Shown here one piece after another: positions 43,400-55,859 of a DNA stretch of 64,000 nt. Both the position numbers and the translations under genes were made by a program. Location of the stretch: the NCBI GenBank assembly GCA_036924085.1, contig JAVGWX010000018.1:25314563-25378562 (forward strand), read 5' to 3'. A model generated the notes under the pieces. The model was not told the origin of the DNA and did not search any database. It worked only from the letters and a program-made list of their open reading frames with translations. This DNA is from Ariolimax columbianus. Taxonomy: Eukaryota > Mollusca > Gastropoda > Stylommatophora > Arionidae. How positions within the stretch are numbered: the first letter of the stretch is position 1; the number at the start of each line of letters is the position of its first letter.

Positions 43400-43865
43400 C
43401 TACAGTGGATTCCGGCCCTGTGGGATCCTTGGAAATGAGAAAGATGAGCTCGCAACAGCTGGAAGTGATTTGCCATCCAAAGAGCAATCAAACGATCCAT
43501 GAGCACGGAATGACGACACGAACACAAAGAATACAAGCCAGACAATGACGGCACAGACAAACTTGATACAGATGGACAGACAAAGATATTCAGACTCAGA
43601 ACAGGATATTGCAGATTCAAGGCCAACTGCTACAGAATGGGTCTTAGAGACACCGCTACGTGCAAATGTGGAGCATTCAAACAAACACTAGAACATATCC
43701 TGCAGGACGGCACCACTTATACAGTCTGGTCCAGGGAAGCGACCATGCTCGAAACGCTGTGAGGAAGCTGCGAAGACTCGAAACGCACAGTTTCCTTCAT
43801 GAACCTCACCGAGCTAGAAGCATAGCATCAGTTGATCGAATAATAATAACAAGATAAATCGATCT
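43400..43865 (+). mobile_element. RNase-H-bearing LINE, ORF2 C-terminus
   Basis: After frameshifts, one plus frame reads QTKIFRLRTGYCRFKANCYR and then CKCGAFKQTLEHILQDG, the terminal FRLRT and knuckle region. Upstream GGATTCCGGCCCTGTGGGAT corresponds to a decayed WIPxHCGI block. It ends with ATAATAATAACAAG. Dead copy. Confidence 0.75.
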
Positions 43866-44505
43866 CTATAGATGAAAGCACGCCGTGAAACCGTGCATTG
43901 CGCTGCATTGAGAAGGACAACGATCAATATTAATCAGTACACACCTGGATGCAAAAATAGTCAATCTAATGAAAGCCCGCTGTGAAAAGTAATCCATCAA
44001 GACGGAAGACCTAAGCATAAGTCACTTTGACAACAACATGTTAGTTAGTTTGTGATAAGACGGATGATTATAATGATGTCAAATGCCGTCTACACATAGA
44101 AGGTTGGGTGCGATAGAATTTCAGTACTCTATGTCTCTTACCTAGATCGTACACATACTAATTATTACATCTCTTTACGTGGCTCTCCCACTTACAGCCC
44201 TGTCTTCCACTTGCGGGTCTGATTTCAAACTTTCCCTTCGCTATTGTTTTCATCAAAGTATTGTCCTTCTTTGCTCAACATTTTTTATTCGTCCAATTTT
44301 TATGTTTATCAGTATTTCCCTTTCAATTCTTCATCTCATCAGGACTCCTTTACTTGTTTACTTTTCTTTCCACGAAATGTGACTCATTCTTCTGTACATC
44401 TCAAGTTCAAGGTTTTCTACTAGTTAGCTGATATTATTTGCCTTCTTTGTAAAGACGTGATACAATGCAATTTCAAATAAAGAGACAATATAAGCGACAT
44501 TTTGA
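43866..44505. other. no gene recognised
   Basis: Nothing supported. Confidence 0.35.
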
Positions 44506-44717
44506 CCAGGAGCAGTGGTTGGCAGAACGGTTTGGATATCAGTTTTGGATTATGCCCATACCAGGAGCAGTGGCTGGCAGAACGGTTTGGATATCAGTTT
44601 TTGATTATGCCCATACTAGGAGCAGTGGCTGGCAGGACGGTTTGGATATCAGTTTTTGATTATGTCCATACCAGGAGCAGTGTCTGGCAGAACGGTTTGG
44701 ATATCAGTTTTTGACCA
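44506..44717. repeat. 55-bp minisatellite, four copies
   Basis: The unit begins CCAGGAGCAGTGGCTGGCAG, continues AACGGTTTGGATATCAG and ends GATTATGCCCATA. Copies differ by single bases. Confidence 0.9.
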
Positions 44718-45642
44718 CTAGGACAAACGTTAACATCCCCGGCACGGTAAATATGTTTTTTTCTACTCCGAGATCATAATCAAAGCCTAGTATGCACAGT
44801 GCGTGGCAACTACAGGTACAGACGGCTTTTATTCCCCAGCCCTGTAAATCTTCTTGGTGAACTTAATCAATAGAAGTTAAACACGGCAGTGATAGTTTTT
44901 TAAAATAGTTTTTTATAAAGTCTAGATCCGAGTGGCATCTGAAATTAACTAAACAAAAATGTGTAAAAAAAACAACAAACTATTTCGGGACAAATTTAAA
45001 AAAATACTAAAACATGTTTTGTGTATTGGGAACTATAGAATCGGGCAAAGGGCGCACCGGGGACCATAGCTGATAAGCAGATATAACAACGTCCAGAAAG
45101 CAATTGTAAACTACTGAACGTAAAATGCCAAGAAACCTATGATAATAAAAGTACCATTAAAAAAAAACGTTAGTGTTTCTTTGGTGAATTGGTGTATTGC
45201 ATATTTGTAATATATTTTTTTAATTGTGTTATTTAAAAAAATGAAAAGCGCCGTTCTTCATTTGATCATGTATATTTCTTGTCATGGAATTGAAGAGATC
45301 AAGTTGGTCAACATTTTTGTCGACTTCAATCTTTGCAAAATGATCCTCATTCTTCACCTACACCATCTTCAATTCAAACTTTTGAGCGACCTGTCCAGGA
45401 TCAGTCAAAATAGTATAGATTAACATGTCGCGATTGTGTACGCGATTTCAGATGTCTAGGTTATAGGGAAGTTGGTTAAAATAGGAGAAATAAAAGACAA
45501 TGTAAACGGACAACAGTCGTGGCAAGTTAAATAAAAAGTTGTAAAAACAGTCATCTTGCATGCTCCTCGTAAAATGGCACTACAGAATGATGTGCTTGAG
45601 GCTAGCAGCATTATCGTCTAAAATAGTATTGTTATTATAATC
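44718..45642. other. no gene recognised
   Basis: AT-rich, no supported feature. Confidence 0.35.
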
Positions 45643-45822
45643 AAGGTGCAAGGAGACGACGAAGAGGCCGTCCCAAAAAGACGTGGTAGGACAATATTAA
45701 ACAATGGATCAATATCCGACCAGAAGAGGCACAGACAGAGAAGGGCGGCGTGGGGTTGTGATGACATCTTCATGTGTTCCCCAACGATTACGGTTACGGG
45801 ATGACCTAACCTGACCTATAAT
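45643..45822 (+). mobile_element. RTE-type LINE 3' fragment
   Basis: It matches the end of the copy at 13571-14240: AGACGACGAAGAGGC, GTCCCAAAAAGA, GACCAGAAGAG, GTGTTCCCCAACGA and GGGATGACCTAACCTGACC. A G-run follows at about 45849-45880. Confidence 0.85.
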
Positions 45823-45884
45823 AATCACCTACATCTAAAGCTTCTATAGGGGGTGGGATGGGGGGGGGGGGGGGGGGGGCTAGA

Positions 45885-46085
45885 ATACTGAACACATTTT
45901 ACAGGGATGCCCACTCTTTAGGGAAATGATATTCCAGACCTGACCAGTGGGTGCAGAGCTGAGACAAGAGTTGTGGGACAGCAGCCATCATCATGAGGAC
46001 TGGTCTGCATGCACAACGATCTTGCACGCTAAGGAGAAAGAACTGTCTTCTTGTATAGAGACTAGGTGCAATACTTCGCACTAGA
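45885..46085 (+). mobile_element. LINE ORF2 C-terminus fragment
   Basis: It reads EHILQGCPLFREMIFQT, then after a shift VGAELRQELWDSSHHHEDWS and HAKEKELSSCIETRC. EHILQGCPL is the terminal knuckle of RNase-H-bearing LINEs. The 75-bp array begins right after it. Confidence 0.7.
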
Positions 46086-46090
46086 ATTAC

Positions 46091-46975
46091 TGCCCTTGCT
46101 TGAAACAGGTGTCCCTTTAAAAGGAACCAGCTACACTGGTGATCTATGTTTCACATAAGGATGACTGCCCTTGCTTGAAACAGGTGTCCCTTTAAAAGGA
46201 ACCAGCTACACTGGTGATCTATGTTTCACATAAGGATGACTGCCCTTGCTTGAAACAGGTGTCCCTTTAAAAGGAACCACCTACACTGGTGATCTATGTT
46301 TCACCTAAGGATGACTGCCCTTGCTTGAAACAGGTGTCCCTTTAAAAGGAACCAGCTACACTGGTGATCTATGTTTCACATAAGGATGACTGCCCTTGCT
46401 TGAAACAGGTGTCCCTTTAAAAGGAACCACCTACACTGGTGATCTATGTTTCACCAAAGGATGACTGCCCTTGCTTGAAACAGGTGTCCCTTTAAAAGGA
46501 ACCAGCTACACTGGTGATCTATGTTTCACATAAGGATGACTGCCCTTGCTTGAAACAGGTGTCCCTTTAAAAGGAACCAGCTACACTGGTGATCTATGTT
46601 TCACATAAGGATGACTGCCCTTGCTTGAAACAGGTGTCCCTTTAAAAGGAACCAGCTACACTGGTGATCTATGTTTCACATAAGGATGACTGCCCATGCT
46701 TGAAACAGGTGTCCCTTTAAAAGGAACCAGCTACACTGGTGATCTATGTTTCACATAAGGATGACTGCCCATGCTTGAAGCAGGTGTCCCTTTAAAAGGA
46801 ACCAGCTACACTGGTGATCTATGTTTCACATAAGGATGACTGCCCATGCTTGAAACAGGTGTCCCTTTAAAAGGAACCAGCTACACTGGTGAGCTATGCT
46901 TCACATAAGGATGACTGCGCATGCATTAAACAGGTTTCCTTTTAAAAGGAACAAGTCACATTGGTGACCTATGCT
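46091..46975. repeat. 75-bp minisatellite, about 12 copies
   Basis: The unit starts TGCCCTTGCTTGAAACAGGT, continues GTCCCTTTAAAAGGAACCAG, CTACACTGGTGATCTATG and ends TTTCACATAAGGATGAC. Most copies are nearly identical; the last two drift. No open frame spans it. Confidence 0.95.
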
Positions 46976-47030
46976 TTCACATTGCAGTGAGAAGTTGAAT
47001 GAATGTCTAGACTACAGGAATACTTTCTTT

Positions 47031-47312
47031 CAGGTCAGGTCAGGTCATCCCGAAACCGGTGAGGTCGTTGGGACTTTACATGAAGACATCCTCACAACCC
47101 CACGCCATCGATTTCTGTCAGCGGTCGCTAGATGTGCTTCCTCTGGTCGGAGATTGGTCTATTTTTTAAATGTTGCCCTCCCACCTATTTTCTGGACGAC
47201 CTCTTCGTCGTCTTCCTTGCACCTTCCATGCAGGATCGTATTTGCAAGACCATTTGATCTCGATATGCGATCGTACCAGGCGCGTTTCCTTCTTTTGACA
47301 GTTGTAAAGAAG
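47031..47312 (-). mobile_element. RTE-type LINE 3' fragment, minus strand
   Basis: It is the reverse complement of the family at 13571: CAGGTCATCCCGAAACCGGT, GAGGTCGTTGGG, TGCTTCCTCTGGTCGGAGA, TTCGTCGTCTTCC and GCAAGACCATTTGATCTCGA. The high end reaches the block encoding VKRRK.AWY. Confidence 0.85.
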
Positions 47313-47339
47313 TTATAGGGTTATCATTATCTGACTTTC

Positions 47340-47560
47340 TTTAGTTGAATGTACACCGTCTGCATCCACTTGGAATATTCAGAACTCAACGGCTGCTCTG
47401 CGCCAATTCATATTTTGTGCCACCTTCTTGAGCTCCGACCATGCGATGCCAGCTATTATGTGTTCATCTTTCATTGTACATCATCTTGTTTTCTTTGGCT
47501 TCCGCACTGCACTTCCCTTGTCTGTTACAATTCTGCACTAACAAAAACAACGACTGTCAT
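47340..47560 (-). mobile_element. possible LINE C-terminal fragment
   Basis: The minus strand contains KDEHIIAGIAWSELKKVAQN followed by MNWRRAAVEF, similar in pattern to the W..L...A..R..WR..V end of RTE ORF2. The match is short, so the call is tentative. Confidence 0.4.
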
Positions 47561-47690
47561 ACGACATGTTTTCCATTGCTGGGGTAGTCGATGGGTTTTG
47601 ACGGCTGATGACTACAGCCCGCCTCGCCACTGCTGTCGCCACGTCGTGTGCTGGCCATGCTTGTTTATTTTACCCCCAATATAGCACATT
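47560..47690 (-). mobile_element. tRNA-headed SINE, family 2, truncated copy
   Basis: The reverse complement shares GGGGGTAAAATAAACA, CCAGCACACGACGTGGCGAC, AGCAGTGGCGAGGCGG and GTCAAAACCC with the full copy at 20735-20962. The tRNA-like head is missing. Confidence 0.8.
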
Positions 47691-48139
47691 TCTCCTGCAA
47701 TAGAGTAGATAAAAACCATACATTCTTAATACGTAGTGTTTGCACGATATCACGGCGTGGAGGCGTAAAATCACGGTGTATTCTTCAACACGTATAATTA
47801 TGTAACTGGTTAAAGTATGCTAAAAAAAATACACCAGCAGTTAATTAAAATTATCTGCTATGAATAATTTCACCCATCGCATAAGACTAACATCTGGTAC
47901 TTACAAGAATGGGTCGAGGTTTACTTACACACTTAGCAAGCCTGTTTGATGCAGGAACTGTTCCAGTTTGGGTTATATAGCCAGCAAAGATCTTTCTAGG
48001 TTATGTGTATGCACTGTGCCAAGCCACAAGTAGGTCAAAGAAACAATCAGAGACTTGATTCAATGCAAACAATTCGTCACTTTACCGGAAAATTGTTGTG
48101 GAAAACCAGGGAATGTAAGAATAGTTTCGATGAGTTCAT
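47691..48139. other. no gene recognised
   Basis: Nothing supported. Confidence 0.35.
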
Positions 48140-48570
48140 CTTGGTTGTTATCGTTATCGCCATCATCATCGTTATTATCATAATCGTTACCACCATCATC
48201 ATCACCATCATCACCGTTATCATCGTTATTATCATAATCGTTACCACCATCGTCATCATCGTCACCACCATCATCATCATCACCACCATCGTCATCATCA
48301 TCATCCTTATCATCATCATCACCATCGTCATCATCATCATCATCATCATCACCACCACCATCATCATCATCATCATCATCACCACCATCGTCATCATCAT
48401 CATCCTTATCATCATCATCACCATCGTCATCATCAACATCATCATCATCATCATCATCATCGTCATTACCATCATCATCATCATCACCATCGTCACCACC
48501 ATCATCATCATCATCCTCATCATCATCATCACCATCGTCATCATCATCATCATCATCATCATTACCATCG

Positions 48571-48601
<31 letters not shown>

Positions 48602-48626
48602 CACCATCATTATCATCATCATCATC

Positions 48627-48658
<32 letters not shown>

Positions 48659-48869
48659 CATCATCATCACCACCATCATCATCATCATCATCCTCATCAT
48701 AATCATCACCATCGTCATCATCATCATCATCACCATCGTCATCATCCCCACCATCGTCATCATCATCATCACCATCGTCATCATAATCATCGTTATTATT
48801 ATTATCGTCATAATCATCATCATCATCATCATCATCACCATCATCATCGTTATTATCATCACTATCATT
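48140..48869. repeat. CAT-type microsatellite, 730 bp
   Basis: Continuous ATC, ACC and ATT triplets with the period kept almost throughout. It abuts the tail of a SINE. The 270-300-codon frames on both strands (Ile or Met strings) are artefacts. Confidence 0.97.
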
Positions 48870-48871
48870 AT

Positions 48872-48953
48872 GTTTTTTTGTTTTGCGTTCACCTTATTTC
48901 TCTAATTCCCAAGGTAGTGTGCTTTGGACTGTGGTTTTTATTTTGCGCTTCTA
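48872..48953 (-). mobile_element. SINE family 1, 3' end only
   Basis: TTTTGCGTTCACCTTATTTC, CCAAGG and GTTTTTATTTTGCGCTTCTA are the 3' end of the family read on the minus strand. The tRNA-like part is absent. Confidence 0.85.
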
Positions 48954-49136
48954 CAGCAACGCATCTTCTGCTCGGGGGACGGTTATATACAACGTTTGGA
49001 GTACATTTTACAAAATAGAGATCGTCTGAAGGCACCCATTCACAACTCTGGCCGTCTCATTGATGGCAGTATCGACATGCTTAGCGTGTGTGTGGACATT
49101 TCCCACGACGGTGACGCGTATTCCACTGCGGCTACA

Positions 49137-49395
49137 CATCATCATCATGCAGCATACCCTTCGCAGAACGTCGCTCCCATCACAGCCCGTCTGAAAGAAA
49201 CTTGATCTCTTGTCATATCTCCGACCTGCTCCAGAGTCAAGCATTCCTTGACACCTTATATTCTGCCTTTGTCTGTCTTGCTCGACACCATACCTTCAAT
49301 TCCCTTTCTCTCAAGACCGTTGTGTATTTTGATGTGGCAAAAGTATTTCAATTTTCTGTTCATGATGAAATTCATGAACACGTGCCGATGATAAA
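49137..49395 (-). mobile_element. RTE-type LINE 3' end with ATG tail
   Basis: ATCATCATCATGCAGCATA marks the tail at the low end. AGAACGTCGCTCCCATCACA, GTCTGAAAGAAACTTG, CAAGACCGTTGTGT and TTGATGTGGCAAAAGTATTT follow. The order matches the insertion at 49653-50184. The coding frame is broken. Confidence 0.8.
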
Positions 49396-49464
49396 CTGAG
49401 AGGCGACGTTAAATAACATCATCCTCCATCATTCCTCATTATTTATATGATCTCTGAAAATGTC

Positions 49465-50280
49465 GGAGTATAGAACAAGAGCAAGAGGGCATAGTTATAA
49501 ATTAACTAAAGATATGTCCAGATTAGATATTGAGAAATTTTTTTTAGGCAGAGAGTGGTGAATCCTTGGAATGCATTGTCACGGGAAGTAGTGGAGGCAG
49601 GTCAATTAATGCATTTAAGAATAGATTGGATGCACATAAAGTTTAGTGAAAGGATCATCATCATCATGTAGCATGTCCTTTGTAGAACGTCGCTCCCATC
49701 ACAGTCTGTCTGAAAGAAACTCGTTCCCTTGCCAAAACTCCAGCCTTCCCCACAGTCATACTCAAGCATTCCTGGATATCTTGGTGCCATCGTCTTCTTG
49801 GTCTACCCCTTCCTCTTTTGCCTGGCACCATACCTTCCATCACCGTTCTCTCAAGACCGTTGTGTCTCTTGATGTGACCAAAGTATTTGCATTTTCTAGC
49901 CAAACTGGAATTGATAAACCAGTTCTCCTCTATGCTCAGATCTTACCGAATGTCTGCATTTGTTATTTTCTCTGTCCAGGGTATTCTGAGGATCTTTCTG
50001 TAATATTTTGACTCGAAGGATTCGATTCTTTGTCTAGAAGTTTTGGTAATCGTCCATGATTCACAGCCATAAGCTGCCACAGGAAAAACACAGGCTCTCA
50101 AGACTTTTACTTTTATCATTTTGTTGGTGCTCTGCAATTAATTTCTTCAGGCTGTTCATTCTCTGCATTGCCATAACTAGTCCCGTGAAAGAATAAGTAA
50201 ATGAAACTGGTTGTTTACAGACTCTGCATAGTCATCTAAACTAGTATTAAAACGTAAAGTTAAGTTAAGTAAAGAATTAT
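49465..50280 (+). mobile_element. L2/CR1-type LINE 3' end, split by an insertion
   Basis: The coding end lies at 49465-49652 (AAGAGGGCATAGTTATAAATT, TCCAGATTAGATATTGAGAA, AATGCATTGTCACGGGAAG, then GATTGGATGCACATAAAG). The UTR resumes at 50185 with AATGAAACTGGTTGTTTACA and ends with GTAAAGTTAAGTTAAG. The interruption is an RTE LINE flanked by GTGAAAG direct repeats. Confidence 0.88.
49653..50184 (-). mobile_element. RTE-type LINE, 5'-truncated insertion in the L2 copy
   Basis: The minus strand reads IKVKVLRACVFPVAAYGCES, WTITKTSRQRIESFESKYYR, KILRIPWTEKITNADIR and, in another frame, HIKRHNGLERTVMEGMVPGK then RGRGRPRRRWHQDIQECL. This is the RTE ORF2 C-terminus. An ATG tail lies at the low end. 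Flanking GTGAAAG at 49646-49652 and 50185-50191 is the target duplication. Confidence 0.9.
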
Positions 50281-50654
50281 TGAACACTTCTTCTCCAACA
50301 GCAACCTTAGATATAGGACTGCACGAACCCTAGAAACATTGCCATTATTCACAAGAACTCAGACGTGTAACATTTATATTAAAATAACATCTGATTTCGT
50401 ATCACGCATTACGAAATATTTCCAGAAAAAGTTTGTTTCAGTTTAATGCATAAAATAGTATTCCAGGAAACTCCTACAAAAGTGTTTCATAATTGCGACG
50501 TTCCTTTGATTTCTCTCAAATTTCCGGGTAAAATTGGCGGAACTGGTTGAAATTAGATTGAGCACGGATTTGGGAAGATCTGTGACAAGCAGTGCGATCC
50601 ATTCTGTACAATTACATACTAAGAACTTATTTAAATTACTGAAAATTGTTTTCT

Positions 50655-50870
<216 letters not shown>

Positions 50871-50896
50871 TTCTTTCTTCTTTTCTTTCTGTCTAG

Positions 50897-51385
50897 ATCA
50901 TTGGGCAACTTGTTACTGTGTTTGATGTCAGGAAGATTAGTCGGTAATTTATTACTAAGTTTGATGTCAGGGAGATTAGTCGGTAACTTATTACTAAGTT
51001 TAATGTCAGAGCAATTAGTCGGTAACTTATTACTAAGTTTGATGTCTGGGAGATTAGTCGGTAACTTATTACTAACTTTGATGTCTGGGAGATTAGTCAG
51101 TAACTTATTACTAAGTTTGATGTCTGGGAGATTAGTCGGTAACTTACTACTAAGTTTGATGTCAGGGAGATTAGTCGGTAACGTATCACTAAGTTTGATG
51201 TCTGGGAGATTAGTCGGTAACTTAATACTAAGTTTGATGTCTGGGAGATTAGTCGGTAACTGATTACTAAGTTTGATGTCTAGGAGATTAATCGGTAACT
51301 TATTACTAAGTTTGATGTCTGGGAGATTAGTCGGTATCTTATTACTACGTTTTATGTCAGGGAGATCAGTTGGTAACTTGTTACA
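50897..51385 (+). repeat. 39-bp minisatellite, about 12 copies
   Basis: The unit is TTTGATGTCTGGGAGATTAG then TCGGTAACTTATTACTAAG. One frame is open for 120 codons of a 13-residue repeat ([13 protein letters not shown]), which follows from the unit length. No gene context. Confidence 0.93.
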
Positions 51386-54000
51386 AGAATTAATAATTTG
51401 TCTTAATTAAGAACTTGAAATATGTTGGCTTTTCTCAAGTCTTTTGGAAGCCCACCTTTTCTCTAGGCTTGTTAATGAGGTCAAGTATTTGTTGAGATCA
51501 TTTGGTTTTACTGTTCTGGTCCTGCGGCTTTACCTTTATTGTATTTTTTTTAAGGGGCAGCATTTCTGAGATAATGCAATTCTTGTCAACGATCTCACAG
51601 AAAGTTATAGGTTGTTCCTTCATCGTTTGGTGAGTGTTTTAATAGTCCCTTCTAGGACTTACGTTTTAAAGAATGAACTTTGGCAAAGCACGCGGAACGG
51701 TCTTCTGCTTTCTGAACGTCTCTAGTTACCGTTTCCATGATTACGCTAATGGGTTCAGAGTTTAAAATTTTTTTTATTTCCGTAAAGGTTTGACATGAGA
51801 TGTTATATTTTCTTTCTATCTTTCCTCAAATCACTCTATCCACATTTCTTAGCCAATTTTTTTTTGTTTTTACGTGTCTTTCAGTAGCTTGACTTTGGCA
51901 CCTGGAGGACAGAGGCGATCGACTCCAATCAGGCACGTCCACGTGGAACGGGAAGTAAAACGATTTCTAGGTATGGAGCGTCAGCTGCGAAATAAGCTCT
52001 TTATGTTCTTATGTAAAACTATTTCTCAAAAGTACCTCATACGTGTCAATGGAACTTGTAGCAGAGTCCAGGTTTTCACTGGGAATTTTCTTTCTAGAAT
52101 GTTACCACATGCAACCACATCATTCACGACCACACACAGCAATTAACATATCAAACGACAGGTAATATATCTATTACGTGAATATTAACAAAATCAACAT
52201 TTAGCAAACAAACTGCAAAAATGATATTACAAATGAATATCAACTAAATATTTATACCTTCGCGGAGGTTGTAAGCAAAAGTTATTGAATATTGCTCCAA
52301 ACTACACCAACCCAGTTCTAGCCGCACACTCCCCTCCCATTATCTGCACCCTCGACACACTCTAAAAAAACTCGTCTTCACGTTCGTATTCTGTGCATTC
52401 CGTCACTCTTAGATCCCCCCAGGCGGGTGATCTTGACATTATGCATTCAATCTTTTCAACGTATACTCATATGTGATCACACGCTCAATCGATCTGCGCA
52501 TGCACACACTCTGGAACATACATCGTTCCCTCGGTGTCCTTCACACACCACACACATGTCCATATCTCTCCTAGGCGATCTATACACTCTTGTAACCATT
52601 CAGGACATACATCGTTCACAAGGTGTCCTGCACGTACAACACACATTCAGATCTCTTATAGACACAGGGTGCCCAACACACACCTTATAGAGCGACTGGC
52701 CAAGACTCAAAGGCGTATGCTGGTTCAGTAACCCTGTATTCCATTCTATCTCAATAACATTCGTCAAACGGCTTATCGATCGCTCTTCTATAAAGTCGTC
52801 GAGCTAAACAGTCTCCTAGTTAAATTTTCTCTCTATCTCTCACTCTCTCCATGTCCAGTCTGCATGAGTTAAAGTTTGTCTAGTATAATATAGTCTCAAG
52901 CAGTATCAGAGCTGTCCACAATTTAATCTGTGGGATGTCTGACCCAGCCATCCTCTAGTTTGGATTTACCTCCATTTAGTTGTTATTAGCACGAATCACT
53001 CTGAATTCTTGTCACTCAAAATGTCCAGCAAGATCTGCTGGTCTCTGTCTGTCACTAACCCCCACTACTCAAATCTGAACGCCATAATGATCAGCTCCTA
53101 GCCCCTACCTGTTCTAGACACATTCTTTCCCCCTACCCCCGTTTTCCTTTGTTGACTTAGTATCGACGGTGAGTGACCTTGGCATAGTGTCGAGACGGAG
53201 AGTGACCTTGGCACACTTTCAGGTATCTTTGTTCCCATAGTCGCTGAGCACATCACCCCTGCCCTAAACGCTCATGCTCCGGCTGGAACTGTTACAAACT
53301 CTTTTGTTCTTATATAAAACCATTTTGCAAGACTGCCAATAGAACTTTTTATGTTCTCATGTAAAACTATTTCTCAAGACTACATCATACGTGCATGTCC
53401 ACATGTAAAAACCATTTCTCTGTGTCATTTTACTATTTTTTTTATTATTTCTTGATTTCTTTTGATTTACATTCTCTCGAGTGTTACCCGAACTGAACAA
53501 AAATAACAACCCTGTAACCTCCCAAGCAATGCTGCTAACGCCAACTAAAAATTATTGACCTTGCAGCTACTATTGCACATGATGGGATACCTGTTACCAG
53601 TAAAGAGCCGAGCTGTGGTAGTGACACTGTGCCTTTACTGGGATCGAAACGGCAACCATCATCCGAGATCAAATTTAACCATGTCGGCTAAAAAACTAAA
53701 GGTAAGGGACGCAATTCATGAAATGCTGGTGTATTACTCATTTTTCTGAACTGAAAACCACAAACGCGTTGTCTGCTCAAGGCAACACATCTTCATGTAT
53801 ATCATATAGCATATGTGTGAGTCTTAGGAAACGCAATCTGTGATAATGAGGGGTAATATTGAGAAACATATGAAGTAATGAGGGGTAATAGGGAGAAAGC
53901 TTTTCAGTAATGAAAGGTATAAGCGAGAAACATGTGAAGTAATGAGTGACTATAGTGAATGTGAGAGCTGTCACAGTGAGAACCGTTTGTCTGTGATAGG
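51386..54000. other. no gene recognised; minor short duplications
   Basis: No family or exon recognised. A TATGTTCTTATGTAAAACTA segment near 52010 recurs in varied form near 53305, 53345 and 53400. An ACATACATCGTTC segment near 52515 recurs near 52602. These may be remnants of an undefined repeat. Confidence 0.4.
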
Positions 54001-54013
54001 TTAGGGGTAATAT

Positions 54014-54217
<204 letters not shown>

Positions 54218-54599
54218 TTGATATCTGTCTGCCGGTGGGTCTGCCTGTCTGTCTGTCTAGTCTAGTCTAGTCTAACACTGAGAGCAAGGATTTAGTATAC
54301 ATATAATCTTTAGCATATCGAATACCGACATTTTAAAAAAAGTTAGCAAATCGTTTTCTTAAAGATCGAAGATGGGACAGTTATTTAGTCAAATCCTGAT
54401 TGTCTCTGTTCATGTGATGTATTAGTCAATAAGCCAATATGAGCTGTGATCCTTGCCGTCTCGGTTGTAATACGTACTGTAAACAATCAAAAGTTTTGTT
54501 TCAACGAAATTAATTAATAAGAAATAATGGAGACTATGTCGATTTCACGTGAACAAGTGCAGATAAGTTTTCATATCAGCGACATTAGTATCTAGCACG

Positions 54600-55420
54600 T
54601 ACGGGAGTCAAGTACCTAGGTAGTGTGTTCACTGATCATGGCACAGTGGACAGAGAGATTACCCATATAACTCAGAAGGCGCACAGTGTCCACTATCAAA
54701 TTGCACCATTTTGAAACACCACAGAGTGCATCTTTCAACTAAGAGAAGGCTGCAAAATGCACTATTTATTCCAAAATTGTATTACCAATGTCAATCTCGG
54801 GCCTTACAAGCAACACATGAGTAAGATCGAGAGTTGTGAGATGTGCTGTGTGAGAACTGCTGTGTGAGAAGTGCTGTGTGAGAAGTGCTGTGTGAGAAGT
54901 GCTGTGTGAGAAGGGCTGTGTGAGAAGTGCTGTGTGAGAAGTGCTGTGTGAGAAGTGCTGTGTGAGAAGTGCTGTGTGAGAAGTGCTGTGTGAGAAGTGC
55001 TGTGTGAGAAGTGCTGTGTGAGAAGTGCTGACAGAAAGACAATGCTTGACCGAATTCGCAACGCCACACTGAGGTAGACGGTGGGAACAAACCCAGTTAG
55101 TACCTACATTGACTCTCAGCAAATGAAGTGGTTTTTTTTTCTCCATTTAATCAGAATGCATTATGACCAGCCTGCATCAAGAGCATATCATATACAGGTT
55201 TACGGTACACGAGCAAGAGGATGACAACGACGTCGATGGATTGAGGGCGTCTCTGACACTCTCAGGAAGTTACAATTAACGACAGCACAAGCCTCCTACT
55301 TAGCGATAGCAAGAAATCTACGCATCCCACCTCTCTGCAATGCCATATGGCAAGAGCAGTATGACCAAAGAAGAAGAAGAAAGAACGGAGACCGCCAATA
55401 CAGAAAAAAAAAATCAGATG
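54600..55420 (+). mobile_element. RTE-type LINE ORF2 part with embedded 14-bp array
   Basis: The plus strand reads GVKYLGSVFTDHGTVDREIT, then KAHSVHYQIAPF, and SKIESCEMCCVRTAV into the array. After the array it reads DRKTMLDRIRNATLR, a stop, VGTNPVSTYIDSQQMKWF, HLIRMHYDQPASRAYHIQVY, then RRRWIEGVSDTLRKLQL and a GAAGAAGAAG tail. The order matches RTE ORF2 from the YLGS block to the end, with the array at the CEMxCLR segment. Confidence 0.88.
54836..55030 (+). repeat. 14-bp minisatellite inside LINE coding sequence
   Basis: About 14 copies of TGTGAGAAGTGCTG. The first diverged copy is the LINE's own TGTGAGATGTGCTG (Cys-Glu-Met-Cys). LINE protein continues on both sides. Confidence 0.93.
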
Positions 55421-55859
55421 AAGAAAGGTCACCACAAAACAAGATTAAATACAATTAAGAGCGAACAGCAACAAACGAACACAAATAAAAATCTTGCGAA
55501 CAAGCACATTCTCGGTCGCATGGTACGGATGTGAAACGTCGATCATCGCATAAACTCCAAAGAAGAACAATGGATCTGTCAATCTAAATGATGCATGAAA
55601 GTTGTCAGAATACCACGGATAGAAAAAGAGGAAAAACACAACAAAACACACACAGACTTCCTAAAGAAGCTGAAAATTTGTCAACATTGATTCCCATCCA
55701 GCATGTGCTAGGAAAATAAAATACTTTTGAGCCCAAAACGAATTAGAAAAAACAAATTGAGATACAAAAAGGCACGATACTCACATTGTGTGCAATGAAA
55801 GAACAATGCGATGTTGTGCCTTTTTTGTTTGTTGGTAAAGTGACTTTATTTAAAGGGAT

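Noticed and set aside
48003..48905. Frames of 271 and 300 codons
   Set aside because: CAT-type microsatellite; no coding signal outside the tract except SINE and unrelated sequence.
54766..55146. Minus-strand Ser/His/Thr repeat protein
   Set aside because: It is the antisense reading of the 14-bp array inside a plus-strand LINE.
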